DNA from: Helicobacter sp. 13S00477-4
GTDB taxonomy: Bacteria; Campylobacterota; Campylobacteria; Campylobacterales; Helicobacteraceae
Length of the DNA stretch: 64,000 nucleotides
Reading direction: 5' to 3'
Assembly (NCBI RefSeq): GCF_002272785.1
Contig: NZ_MLAS01000005.1
Span: 47,762 to 111,761 of the forward strand
The notes below the pieces were generated by a model. It made no database searches. It was not told where the DNA came from and saw nothing but the letters and a program-made list of their open reading frames with translations. Below, one piece after another: positions 8,755 through 17,806 of the stretch. Position 1 is the first letter of the stretch, and every line of letters begins with the position of its first letter. The translations under genes and the position numbers were made by a program.

Positions 8755-9254
8755 AAAAGATATTTTTGTTGTTTTCTCTTTTTTTCGCATTAAATGCTCA
8801 AGAAACTCTTGAAGTAACTGCTCAAAAATTTTTTGGCGATGATGCGAAAGGAATAACTGTCATTGAGGGAAATGTGCATATCAAAAAATCTAAAGATACA
8901 TTGGAGGCTAATAAAGTCATCATTCATACAGACAAAGATCGAAAGCCTGAGTTTTATGAGGCAGAAGGCAACGTTAAATTCCATATATTCATGGAAAATG
9001 GTAGAGAGATTAAAGGGCATTCTGATAAACTTACTTATAATGCAGGAAGTGGTGAATATAGGCTTTTGCAAAATGCTGTAGTGAATGAAGTTGGCAAGGA
9101 AAATACTATTAGGGGTGAAGAGATCATTGTCAATAATGAGAGTGGGTATGCTAATGTGCTTGGGAGTCAAAATAAACCAGCTAAATTTATCTTTAATCTT
9201 GATGATATAGGGAAAGATAAAGATGAAAATAAGCCTGAAGAGAAAAATGAATGA
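8751..9254 (+). CDS. lptA: LPS transport periplasmic bridge protein LptA
   Basis: 167 residues with a cleavable signal (ends at about FALNAQ) and a beta-jellyroll of the OstA/LptA family, seen as DDAKGITVIEGNVHIKKSKD, LEANKVIIHTD and FYEAEGNVKF. It would form the periplasmic bridge carrying lipopolysaccharide from LptBFGC to the outer membrane. ATGA overlap with lptC and with engB. The C-terminal end is rich in Lys, Asp and Glu. Confidence 0.88.
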   Translation: MKKIFLLFSLFFALNAQETLEVTAQKFFGDDAKGITVIEGNVHIKKSKDTLEANKVIIHTDKDRKPEFYEAEGNVKFHIFMENGREIKGHSDKLTYNAGSGEYRLLQNAVVNEVGKENTIRGEEIIVNNESGYANVLGSQNKPAKFIFNLDDIGKDKDENKPEEKNE

Positions 9255-9874
9255 TTTTTGTCAAAGAAGCAAATTTCCTTACATCTGCGAAAAAGCTTGT
9301 AGAATGTCCTCCTCCTGATGTGATTGAAATTGTATTCTTAGGTAGGAGCAATGTTGGTAAAAGCACTTTTATCAATATTTTATTAGACAAGAAACTTGCC
9401 AAAAGTTCTGCCACACCTGGTAAAACACGTTTGATAAATTTTTTTACTTCTGTTTGGGAAAGGAAGGGAGAAATTTGTGAATCTATATCTTTGAGGTTAG
9501 TGGATTTACCTGGTTTTGGATATGCAAAAGTTTCTAAAGAGGTCAAAAGAGAATGGGAAAGTTATCTTTGGGATTTTTTACACAGACGAAATTGTATTAA
9601 ACTTTTTATACATTTGATTGATTCTAGGCATACTGGCCTTGAAATAGATACTTATGTTGATGAAGTTTTGTATTCTATAATAAAGGGTGATCAAAAGATT
9701 TTGAATATTTATACTAAGTTTGATAAATTAAATAAAAATGAGCAATATTTTTTTTATCGTCAAAATAGGGTTGTTGTATCAAATAATGATAAAATCATAG
9801 ACAAAAGATATGGCGGGAAAGATAAAGTTAGAGAGTTGATTTTGAATACTGCATTGGGTTTTGGAATGAATTAA
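9251..9874 (+). CDS. engB: Ribosome-biogenesis GTPase EngB/YsxC/YihA
   Basis: GTPase needed for large ribosomal subunit assembly, 207 residues. Motifs: G1 FLGRSNVGKS, G2 region KSSATPGKT, G3 DLPGFGYA, G4 in IYTKFDKLN (TKFD in place of the more common TKAD). It overlaps lptA by four bases and is the last gene of the tightly overlapped envelope operon; an 86-base gap without clear signals follows. Confidence 0.94.
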   Translation: MIFVKEANFLTSAKKLVECPPPDVIEIVFLGRSNVGKSTFINILLDKKLAKSSATPGKTRLINFFTSVWERKGEICESISLRLVDLPGFGYAKVSKEVKREWESYLWDFLHRRNCIKLFIHLIDSRHTGLEIDTYVDEVLYSIIKGDQKILNIYTKFDKLNKNEQYFFYRQNRVVVSNNDKIIDKRYGGKDKVRELILNTALGFGMN

Positions 9875-9960
9875 GTAAAAAATTGATTAAAAAACTAAGG
9901 TTTATGATGGATGTGAAAGTACTTAAATAAAGGGATATGATTTATGATGAGCAGTATTGA

Positions 9961-10452
9961 ATGAAAGTGATTTCAAAAGTTCGAAAAAAAGGCATATTTA
10001 GAGAAATATTAAAAGCAGGACTCCTTTTAATATGTTTTTATTTTTATACTTGTTTGAGTGATGTTTATTTGTTTTTGCCTCCTATGATTGGCTTATTGTT
10101 TGTGTTTTATATCCAGATTTCAAGGGATAATTTGTGGATTTTGAGTTTTGCTGTTTTTGTTTGCTTGATTTTTTTTGAATATGATCACGATCAGCATGCA
10201 GGGATTTTGCCTCTTGTCTTTGTTGTCACTAATTGGTTGGTGATTAAGAAATTTCGTTTATTGTTTGAGGAAAATGTTTTTTTTGTTATTATATATATTG
10301 CTTTGATCTATCTTGTTTATTTTTTCTCATTATATTCATTTGGTATTTTTAATGGTGTTTTTAATTCCGATTTGAGTTTGAGTTTTGTTTATTATATTTT
10401 TTATGAATCTTGTTTGGCGATAATCTATGAAAAAATTAAATATCAGATATAA
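9961..10452 (+). CDS. Hydrophobic membrane protein, possible MreD-like
   Basis: 163 residues, very hydrophobic, with four to five predicted membrane segments and no charged catalytic motif. I do not recognise it by sequence. It sits directly before the PBP2 gene and overlaps it by 26 bases, the place where rod-shape operons carry mreD; the size matches MreD as well. This is an inference from position, size and hydrophobicity only. H. pylori has a similarly placed uncharacterised gene next to pbp2. Confidence 0.65.
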   Translation: MKVISKVRKKGIFREILKAGLLLICFYFYTCLSDVYLFLPPMIGLLFVFYIQISRDNLWILSFAVFVCLIFFEYDHDQHAGILPLVFVVTNWLVIKKFRLLFEENVFFVIIYIALIYLVYFFSLYSFGIFNGVFNSDLSLSFVYYIFYESCLAIIYEKIKYQI

Positions 10453-12217
10453 AATTGTTTTATTTATCTTTATTTTAGTTTGGATTATTCTGAGCTTAAA
10501 AATATTTGTTTTGACCATAAAATCACACCAATATTTTGAAAAATTAGCTGAACGTAATATGACTAAAAAAGAGATTTTAGTACCTGTTAGAGGACAAATA
10601 CTTGATAGAAATGGAGATCCTTTAGCCATCAATGAGTTAGGTTTTTCTATTTTATTAAATCCTTTTTTGAAAGACAAGGATTTAGAGAAACAAATTGCTT
10701 TGATTCAAGGATATTTTCCTGATATTGATACTTCAGATGTATTCAAAGCTTATAAAAAGCAATATTCTTCTTATAATCATTCTCCTATTAAAGTAATCAA
10801 TTTTATTTCTTATGACAAAATGCAAAGGTATTATGCACAGATTATTCAAAATCCTGATATTTTTGTGGAACCTTCGACCAAAAGGCTTTACCCTGGAAAT
10901 GCTAGTGCTTCTCATATTATAGGTTATGTAGGTGCTGCTGATGAACGTGATATTGCTAATGATCCTGTGAGTAAATATACAAGTATTATTGGCAAAACAG
11001 GATTAGAAAAAGAATATAATTTATTCTTGCAAGGGCATATTGGTTATCGTGTTGTAGCAGTTAATGCATTTAATCAAGAGATTGAAGTTTTAGAAGAGTC
11101 TAGACCAGAAAAACAAAATGATTTGACTTTAAGTATTGATATGAGACTTCAAATGATTGCAGACAAAGAGTTTGAAGGCAAGACAGGTGCAGTGATTGTT
11201 ATGGATGTGCATACAGGTGAGATTCTTGTAGCAGGTAGTTATCCTGAGTATAATCTGAATGATTTTGTTGGAGGGATAAGCTATAAGAAATGGAATGCTC
11301 TTCGTGAAGATATTTATAATCCTTTATTGAATAGACTTGTGAATGCACTTTATCCTCCAGCATCTGTTGTGAAAATGGGGATGGGGTTAGCTTTTTTAGA
11401 ATATGCAGGTATTAATGAGAATACAAAAATTGATACCCCTGCATATATTGAATTGGGTGGTAGGAAGTTTCGTGATTGGAAGCCAACTGGGCATGGCAAA
11501 TCAGATCTTGTAAAGGCTATCAAAGAATCTGTGGATGTTTATTTTTATAAACTTTCTCAAGTTGCTGGGATTAATAATATTGCAAATGTCATGAAACAAA
11601 TGGGTTTTGGAGAAAAAACAGGTGTGGATATACCAGGTGAATTTATTGGCATTGTGCCTGATCCTGAATGGAAGATGAAAAGATATAGAAAAAATTGGTA
11701 CACAGGCGATACGGTTGTTACTTCAATCGGACAAGGAGCTTTTTTGGTAACACCTATGCAGATTGCTAGATATACAGCTTTGATAGCCAGTGGCAAATTG
11801 CCAACGCCACATTTTGCAAAAAACTTTGGGAATAAAGATTATGAAGATAGAAGTGAAGATGTTTTGGATGATTTTCAAAAATCAAAGTTAAGCATCCTTC
11901 AAAAAGGAATGTATCAAGCTTGTAGTGTTCCTGGAGGTACAGCTTATAGGCATACTTTGGGATCTAAAATGCCTCTTGCTTGCAAGACTGGAACAGCACA
12001 GGTTGTTCAAATACCACAGGATATTAAAGTCAGGATAAAAGAGAGTCAAATGGAATATTTTCATCGTTCTCATGCTTGGATCACAGGATTTGTTCCTTAT
12101 AAAAATCCAAAATATGTCATTACTGTTTTGCTTGAACATGGCAAGAGTGGAGGTAGTGGGGGACCCATTATGGTAAAAATGGCGAATGCACTTTATGATT
12201 ATGGTTATTTAAAGTAA
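10427..12217 (+). CDS. mrdA: Penicillin-binding protein 2 (MrdA)
   Basis: Transpeptidase for lateral-wall (rod-shape) peptidoglycan synthesis, 596 residues. One N-terminal membrane anchor, the dimerisation/pedestal region starting VPVRGQILDRNGDPLAIN, and a C-terminal transpeptidase domain with catalytic serine in PPASVVKMG (SxxK), SVD as the SxN-position motif and the KTG motif in ACKTGTAQVV. Length and order are normal. ATG at 10427 lies inside the end of the preceding MreD-like gene, indicating coupling. Confidence 0.95.
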   Translation: MKKLNIRYKIVLFIFILVWIILSLKIFVLTIKSHQYFEKLAERNMTKKEILVPVRGQILDRNGDPLAINELGFSILLNPFLKDKDLEKQIALIQGYFPDIDTSDVFKAYKKQYSSYNHSPIKVINFISYDKMQRYYAQIIQNPDIFVEPSTKRLYPGNASASHIIGYVGAADERDIANDPVSKYTSIIGKTGLEKEYNLFLQGHIGYRVVAVNAFNQEIEVLEESRPEKQNDLTLSIDMRLQMIADKEFEGKTGAVIVMDVHTGEILVAGSYPEYNLNDFVGGISYKKWNALREDIYNPLLNRLVNALYPPASVVKMGMGLAFLEYAGINENTKIDTPAYIELGGRKFRDWKPTGHGKSDLVKAIKESVDVYFYKLSQVAGINNIANVMKQMGFGEKTGVDIPGEFIGIVPDPEWKMKRYRKNWYTGDTVVTSIGQGAFLVTPMQIARYTALIASGKLPTPHFAKNFGNKDYEDRSEDVLDDFQKSKLSILQKGMYQACSVPGGTAYRHTLGSKMPLACKTGTAQVVQIPQDIKVRIKESQMEYFHRSHAWITGFVPYKNPKYVITVLLEHGKSGGSGGPIMVKMANALYDYGYLK

Positions 12218-12229
12218 TATTTCTTACTA

Positions 12230-13222
12230 TTATAATTTTTTTAAGAGTTCTTTATAATAAAAACTATGCATGATAGCTAACTCTTCCTCACCCATATTTC
12301 CATTTAAAATAGATTCTAAAGCCCCTTCAATAGCAAATACAGCCATATAAATATGTGTCATGAGCATAGCAATAACACCAAATCCTAGGAGATTATGGAT
12401 AATTGCATTGAGCCTCAAAAAATTTATATCTCCATAAAAGTAATGCATTATCAATCCTGTTGCTGCCATTATGAACCCTCCAATTGTGGATAGCCAAAAC
12501 CATATTTTTTGTCCAGCATTGAATTTCCCTGCAGGGACTGGATTTTTTGAAGTTGAGAGATAGCCTCCCATGATCTTTAGCCATTTGATATCATAGAGTT
12601 TAAATAAAGCAGGTTTGAGCCACATTAAAAACATTAAAATACCAAATACTATAAAAATAAATGTTGCCAAGAAGTGAAGATTTTTTGCTATTCTAATAGG
12701 CGTACCTCCACCAAGTTTATCACCAAAAATCATCATCAGTCCACTGACACAGATTATCATAAAAGGTATAGCTGCTCCCCAATGAATAAGTATATTATAT
12801 TTGGAGAATACTTTGAATTTTTTGCTATGATGATTGAATTTTTTTGACCCAATGATTTTATAATGTCCAAAAAATGTAAGGATCACTAAAATAATAATCC
12901 CCAAAAATATTGGAGCAAAAAATCTATTTTGAAGGATTGTGAATGCTTCACCAAGGCCTATAATTCCTGCGATACCTGTGATTTTTTCGCTATGTATACC
13001 GACACTCAGTCCTTCCATTTTTAATACAGAGTCACTAACAACTCCTGCTGTTGGCGAGTTTAACCCCCAGTTTTTAATAGACTCAATTTGAGGGGTTCCA
13101 TAAATTTTTTTGTTGTAGTTAAAATCAACAGGTTCTTTTGGATTTTGATTTCCAAGTGCTATTTGTCCTAAGGAAAAGATCAAAAAAAACTTTAGGATCA
13201 AAGCAATTTTAGTTATTTGCAT
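12230..13222 (-). CDS. fdhC: Formate dehydrogenase cytochrome b subunit
   Basis: Membrane di-haem cytochrome b that anchors formate dehydrogenase and passes electrons to the quinone pool. 330 residues with an N-terminal signal-like segment, a ~90-residue periplasmic extension, then four membrane helices; histidines in ILIHWGAAIPF, NLHFLATF, AIIHNLLGFG and LMTHIYMAVF are candidate haem ligands. ATG at 13222 lies inside the end of fdhB, after GGAG. Third structural gene of the fdhABC set. Confidence 0.92.
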   Translation of the reverse strand: MQITKIALILKFFLIFSLGQIALGNQNPKEPVDFNYNKKIYGTPQIESIKNWGLNSPTAGVVSDSVLKMEGLSVGIHSEKITGIAGIIGLGEAFTILQNRFFAPIFLGIIILVILTFFGHYKIIGSKKFNHHSKKFKVFSKYNILIHWGAAIPFMIICVSGLMMIFGDKLGGGTPIRIAKNLHFLATFIFIVFGILMFLMWLKPALFKLYDIKWLKIMGGYLSTSKNPVPAGKFNAGQKIWFWLSTIGGFIMAATGLIMHYFYGDINFLRLNAIIHNLLGFGVIAMLMTHIYMAVFAIEGALESILNGNMGEEELAIMHSFYYKELLKKL

Positions 13223-13886
13223 CACTTTCTCCTAAAGTATCCCCATAGGCTTTACTCCAAGTGTAAGGGATTTCAGTTGTTTGGCTTCCTCTATTGATAG
13301 ATCGAATTCTAATAATATTACTCACTTCTTTTGAACTTCCTGCTAAGAGTGCTTTGGTTGAACACATAGCAGCACAAGCGGGTACTTTTCCTTCAGCGAT
13401 TCGATTTTGTCCATAGAGTTTGAATTCTTTTTCACTATGTGTAGGTGCAGGACCACCTGCACAAAATGTGCATTTATCCATAGCACCTCTAGAGCCAAAG
13501 ATATCATTGGTAGGGAATTGAGGTGCACCAAATGGGCAGGCATAAAGACAGTATCCACATCCAATACAAGTTTCTTTATTGTGCAAAACAATCCCATCGT
13601 ATCTGATATAAAAGCAATCTACTGGGCATACTTTTGCACAAGGAGCATCTGCACAATGCATGCAAGCGATTGATATGGATTTTTCTTTGCCTTTTATGCC
13701 TTCATTGAGCGTTATAACCCTCCGACGATTGATGCCTACAGGTAGATGATGAGCTTCTTTGCAGGCTACATCACATCCATGACAATCAATACATCTGTTG
13801 TCATCGCAGTAAAATTTTATTCTAGAATGATCAGGAACAAAAAATCCTCCATTTTCATTGTGGGTAATGTTGATTGTATTGTCCAT
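13209..13886 (-). CDS. fdhB: Formate dehydrogenase iron-sulfur subunit
   Basis: 225-residue ferredoxin-type electron-transfer subunit. Four cysteine clusters for four [4Fe-4S] centres are visible: residues 32/35/38/42, 75/78/83/87, 107/110/113/117 and 139/142/171/175. There is no signal peptide; proteins of this type are carried out of the cell as a complex with the Tat-exported catalytic subunit. It follows fdhA by nine bases and overlaps fdhC by 14 bases. Confidence 0.94.
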   Translation of the reverse strand: MDNTINITHNENGGFFVPDHSRIKFYCDDNRCIDCHGCDVACKEAHHLPVGINRRRVITLNEGIKGKEKSISIACMHCADAPCAKVCPVDCFYIRYDGIVLHNKETCIGCGYCLYACPFGAPQFPTNDIFGSRGAMDKCTFCAGGPAPTHSEKEFKLYGQNRIAEGKVPACAAMCSTKALLAGSSKEVSNIIRIRSINRGSQTTEIPYTWSKAYGDTLGESDANN

Positions 13887-13895
13887 AAAGACTCC

Positions 13896-16733
13896 TTATG
13901 CTTTTTCTATACGACATAAACCGCATTTAGTTTCAGGGATTTGAGTTACGATGTCATAGCCATAATTGGTGACTCCATTGATATTTTCTCCGATACTATA
14001 GGGTATATAGCCTTGTGGATAATTTTGGCTCAGATTTTTTCCTCTGAAGATACCCGCCCAGTGGAAAGGTGCAAATGCTACATTCTCTTTAATGCTAAAA
14101 CTTAGCTTAAGTTTTATCTTTGCTTTGCCTCCTTCAGGGCTATATACCCAAACCATATCTCCATCTTGTAGCCCTAAATTTGCAGCTGTGTTTGGGTGAA
14201 GATTGATAAACATTTCTGGATTGATTTCACTGAGTGCTAGGCTTACTCTTGCTTCAATTCCTTGACCATTATGTGTTACTAGCCTTGCAGTATTAAGTTG
14301 GATGGGGAATTCTTTTGTGTAATCTTTTTGCAGAGATTGATATTTCGTATCTACCCTCCAATGATTGGATTTATCAGCATAGGTAGGGTATTTTTCTATT
14401 AAGTCAGGTCTTGGGGTGTGGATAGGCTCTCTATGAGTGGGGACTTTATCTATCCATTCTCCTACATACATCCTTGCTCTACCATTACCAAAGGGACATA
14501 GTCCTGCTTCAAGAGCTTTATTTACAAGTATCATGCTTAAATCAGTTTTCCAATTTTTTCCTTGAACTATTTTCTTTTCTTCATTGGAAAGCTTTTTACC
14601 AATTAATTTTTCAATATTATCGGCAGTGATTTCTGGATATCCTCCCTTTATATTTGATTTAGGAGGGAAACTATTTTTGGCTGCTAACATATCATAGGTT
14701 TTGCCATTGATTTCTTGTGTGAGTCCAAAATTTTGTCTGAATCCAGATCCTCCTTCTGAAACAGGCAAATGTTCGTCATATAGATTTGGAGTGCCAGGAT
14801 GATTTTGGTTCCAACATGGCCAAGGAAGTCCATAATATTGGTCTTGCATAGGACCAAATCCTTTTAAGGTGAGTGTATCAAATAGTCCCCAATTATCTGT
14901 ATGAGATTTTAGTCTTTCAGGTGTCCAGCCACTAAGCCCTATAGTTTTCATCCCAATATTAAGTTCTCTGGTAGCATCTTCAGGCCATTGAAATTGTGTC
15001 CTATTGTATTTTTTCGCTATGTTGTAAAGCGATTTGGTATATTCTTCATAAAATCCTAGTTTTCTTGCCAAAGCAAATAAAATCTCTTGGTCAGGTTTTG
15101 ATTCATAAATAGGTTCAATCACCCGATATCTCCATTGACCAGATCTATTGGTTGCAGTTACTGACCCACTGACTTCAAATTGGGTGGTGCCTGGCAATAA
15201 ATATACCCCATCTTTTTTATCAGTATAGGCTATTGCATCGTGTGGAAAAGGATCAATCATGATGAAAAGTTCAAGATTATCAAGTGCTTCTTTGACTTTG
15301 GAAGTTTGGGCTACTGAAATGATTCCATTGCCCATTACCATCATAGATCGGATTTTATTTGATTTGCCATTATGGATTTTTTCATCATCTTCTTGTAAGA
15401 CACCTTGCCACCATCGGGCTAAAGTAAAGCCATTTTTATCCATCATATCAGGAGAAAATCTTGATTTTATCCAATCATAATCAATCCCCCATACATCAGA
15501 CCAATGTTTGAATGCTCCTTCTGAGAGTCCATAATAGCCAGGCAGTGAATCAGCATTACACCCAACATCAGTCGCCCCTTGCACATTGTCATGCCCGCGT
15601 AAAATATTTGTTCCTCCACCACTGATGCCAATATTGCCTAATATGAGTTGTAAAATAGGTGCTAAGCGAGTGTTCCCAGTGCCAATACTGTGTTGGGTTA
15701 AGCCCATAGCCCATATTAATGTGCCAGGTTTTGTATTGGCATAAAGCTTAGTTACTTCTAAAAGTTCTTTTTTATCGACACCACAAACATTAGCTACAAC
15801 ATCAGGAGTATATTTTTGAGCTTCTTTTTTGATTTCTTCAAATCCAAAAGTCCTCTCATTGATATATTGAGTATCTGCCCAGCCATTTTCAATAATGAGA
15901 TTAATCATTCCATACATAAATGCAATATCAGTCCCACCCCTGATTTGTATAAACATGTCAGCTTTAGCAGCAGTGCGTGTGAATCTAGGGTCAATTACAA
16001 TTAATTTTGAACCATTGATTTCTTTTGCTTTTAAAAAGTGTTGGAAACCAACAGGGTGGTTGACAGCAGGGTTTGCACCAAAAATAATGATTGCTTTAGA
16101 TTTTTGAATATCAGCTAAATGGTTGGTCATGGCTCCATAACCAAATGTATTCGCCACACCGGCGACTGTGGAGCTATGTCAGAGTCTAGCTTGATGATCT
16201 ATATTATTGGTACCATACATTGCTGCAAATTTGCGATAATAATAGGCTTGTTCATTGCCCATTTTTGCAGAACCAAAAAATACCATACTATCAGGACCAT
16301 ATTTTTGTCGAATATCTCCTAATTTTTCAGAGATTTCATCTAGTGCATTTTCCCAGCTAATCCTTTCCCATTTACCATTGACTTTTTTCATTGGGTATTT
16401 GATACGTTTTGGGCTACGGACAGAATCTATCATATCTGCACCTTTGGAACAGTGTCCACCAAGACTTACAGGATGATCTTGTGCAACTTCTTGCCTTATC
16501 CATACACCATCTTTTACTTCAGCAATGATCCCACATCCTACAGAACAGGCTGCACAAATTGTTTTTATTTTTTGCGAACCAGGATAGGCTTCTGCAACTT
16601 CTTGCTTGTTAGCTTTTCGTACAATATTTTCAGAAGCTCCTAAAGTGCTTACCATAGCCCCAAAACCCAAAGTGCTCATTTTTAAAAAGCTCCTGCGAGA
16701 AGCTTTAGGTGGGTTGAATTTTTGATCGTTCAT
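13896..16733 (-). CDS. fdhA: Selenocysteine-containing formate dehydrogenase catalytic subunit
   Basis: Periplasmic molybdenum (or tungsten) bis-MGD enzyme oxidising formate to CO2; 945 residues when the in-frame TGA at 16181-16179 is read as selenocysteine (residue 185). The frame continues unbroken on both sides, and the flanking residues QARL-Sec-HSSTVAG are the classical Fdh active site. Tat signal ASRRSFLK at residues 11-18; N-terminal [4Fe-4S] ligands C60, C63, C67 and C95. A SECIS-type hairpin lies 13 bases after the TGA. An automatic caller would split this gene into 16179-16733 and 13896-16157. Confidence 0.96.
16151..16165 (-). promoter_or_regulatory. Bacterial SECIS apical hairpin in fdhA
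   Basis: On the coding strand the sequence is a five-base-pair stem TCGCC/GGCGA closing a GGTGT loop, starting 13 bases after the selenocysteine TGA. As I recall the E. coli fdhF element, its stem-loop has a GGTCT loop at the same 13-base distance, which fits the SelB-binding requirement. Function is inferred from position and shape; selB and selA are not in the window. Confidence 0.8.
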
Positions 16734-16751
16734 TTTCTTCCTTTTTATGGC

Positions 16752-16958
16752 TTATTTGGCTACAGAGTAATATGCTTTCCAATATTTTGTGTCCCCTTGA
16801 TACAAAATTTCTTCTTTATTGGATTTTCCTTCTATTACATTGTCTTGTTTGATTTCTTTGTCGCTACAAGCATTTATAGCTAACCCTCCTATAGCTATAA
16901 ATGCACCTGTTTTTGTGGTTTTTTTTAGAAATTCACGACGGGGATTTTTTTCTTTCAT
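16752..16958 (-). CDS. Small Tat-signal protein of the formate dehydrogenase operon
   Basis: 68 residues: a twin-arginine signal (PRREFLKKTTKTGAF), a hydrophobic stretch ending in INACSDKE that could be a lipobox-like site, and a short hydrophilic tail of about 35 residues. It lies 18 bases upstream of fdhA in the same direction, with AAGGAA before its ATG. Small Tat proteins occur at this place in Campylobacter and Helicobacter fdh operons (Cj1513c-like, from memory). Its role is unknown; an assembly or export helper for FdhA is a reasonable guess. Confidence 0.82.
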   Translation of the reverse strand: MKEKNPRREFLKKTTKTGAFIAIGGLAINACSDKEIKQDNVIEGKSNKEEILYQGDTKYWKAYYSVAK

Positions 16959-16996
16959 TTTTTTCCTTCTGAATTCTTTTGGGAAGTTATCCTGTG

Positions 16997-17021
16997 TTAT
17001 AGGTTTGTAAAAAACCTATAA
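16997..17021 (-). terminator. Hairpin between the chaperone gene and the fdh structural genes
   Basis: A perfect ten-base-pair inverted repeat, TTATAGGTTT/AAACCTATAA, with a five-base loop, placed just after the TorD-like gene and 39 bases before the ATG of the small Tat gene. It lacks a clear U-tract on the minus strand, so it may be an attenuator or RNA-processing site rather than a full terminator. A promoter for the downstream genes could overlap it (TGCATTATA on the minus strand). Confidence 0.45.
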
Positions 17022-17038
17022 TGCAAGACAATTATCCC

Positions 17039-17806
17039 TCAGCCTTTAGCATCAAGTTCTTCAATACTCAAAGGTCTTTTTTGGCGAATTTTAAGCTTTG
17101 GATTTTTTTCTTTATATAAAGCTTCACTTTTATCAATAAAATCAAGGTATTTTTGAGCAGGAGCATTCAAATAAATACGTTCAAACTCAATGAATGATGT
17201 CAATAATCTTGCAATGGGTTTGTAAAATAAGGTTTGAGTATTTTTTAGGATTTGAGTAATGATGTAATTCACGCAAGGATTGATGATGTTGTCAAATATT
17301 TCTTTGACAAGCAAGAGAGAGTCTTGTTTATTTTCTGCCAACAATGCGGTATTGAACATACATAAGAATCCTAAATCATCTTCTGTCTCTATAAATTTTT
17401 CAGATCGACGAAAATGACTTTTTTTTACGATTTGTTTTGCTAAAGAATACTTTTCACCCCTTTCATAACCCTCATCATAATAAGACATTGTGAGATTGAT
17501 AGCTTTGGTATTGAAATTGTTAATGAATAATTCATTGAATTCATAAGTGATGTTTTTTGCTCCATTGGTTTCGAGTTCTTTGAGGAGTTTCAATACATCT
17601 TCTTTGTCATTTTCATTCATTGGTTGTGTGAAAATTTGTTCTAAAATGCAAATAGCTTGTTTGTATTTTTTTTCTAGTTCACCATAAATAAAAAAGAATC
17701 CAAATAAATTGTAATACATCAAACGAGCTTTATTGATAGAAATTTCTTGATCTATAGGTAAAGAAGAGATTTCAATTTCCTGGGTTTTTGTATGAATAAT
17801 TTCCAT
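17039..17806 (-). CDS. TorD/DmsD-family chaperone for formate dehydrogenase
   Basis: 255 residues, all-helical, matching the TorD family of molybdoenzyme maturation chaperones: an N-terminal YYNLFGFFFIYGELE helix, the central YEFNELFIN segment and a middle SMSYYDEGYERGEKY-like part that binds Tat signal peptides in this family. It would hold FdhA until the cofactor is inserted and before Tat export. ATG at 17806 follows a strong AGGAGG with seven-base spacing and shares one base with the stop of the polyferredoxin gene. The last 20 residues are basic and rich in Lys. Confidence 0.82.
   Translation of the reverse strand: MEIIHTKTQEIEISSLPIDQEISINKARLMYYNLFGFFFIYGELEKKYKQAICILEQIFTQPMNENDKEDVLKLLKELETNGAKNITYEFNELFINNFNTKAINLTMSYYDEGYERGEKYSLAKQIVKKSHFRRSEKFIETEDDLGFLCMFNTALLAENKQDSLLLVKEIFDNIINPCVNYIITQILKNTQTLFYKPIARLLTSFIEFERIYLNAPAQKYLDFIDKSEALYKEKNPKLKIRQKRPLSIEELDAKG

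Noticed and set aside
9875..9960. A small gene between engB and the MreD-like gene
   Set aside because: Short ATG frames exist, but none is longer than a few codons with a ribosome site; I see nothing supportable in this gap.
16158..16181. Apparent frameshift or stop splitting fdhA into two genes
   Set aside because: The frame is unbroken on both sides of the TGA, the TGA is at the known selenocysteine position and a SECIS-type hairpin follows, so it is one selenoprotein gene.
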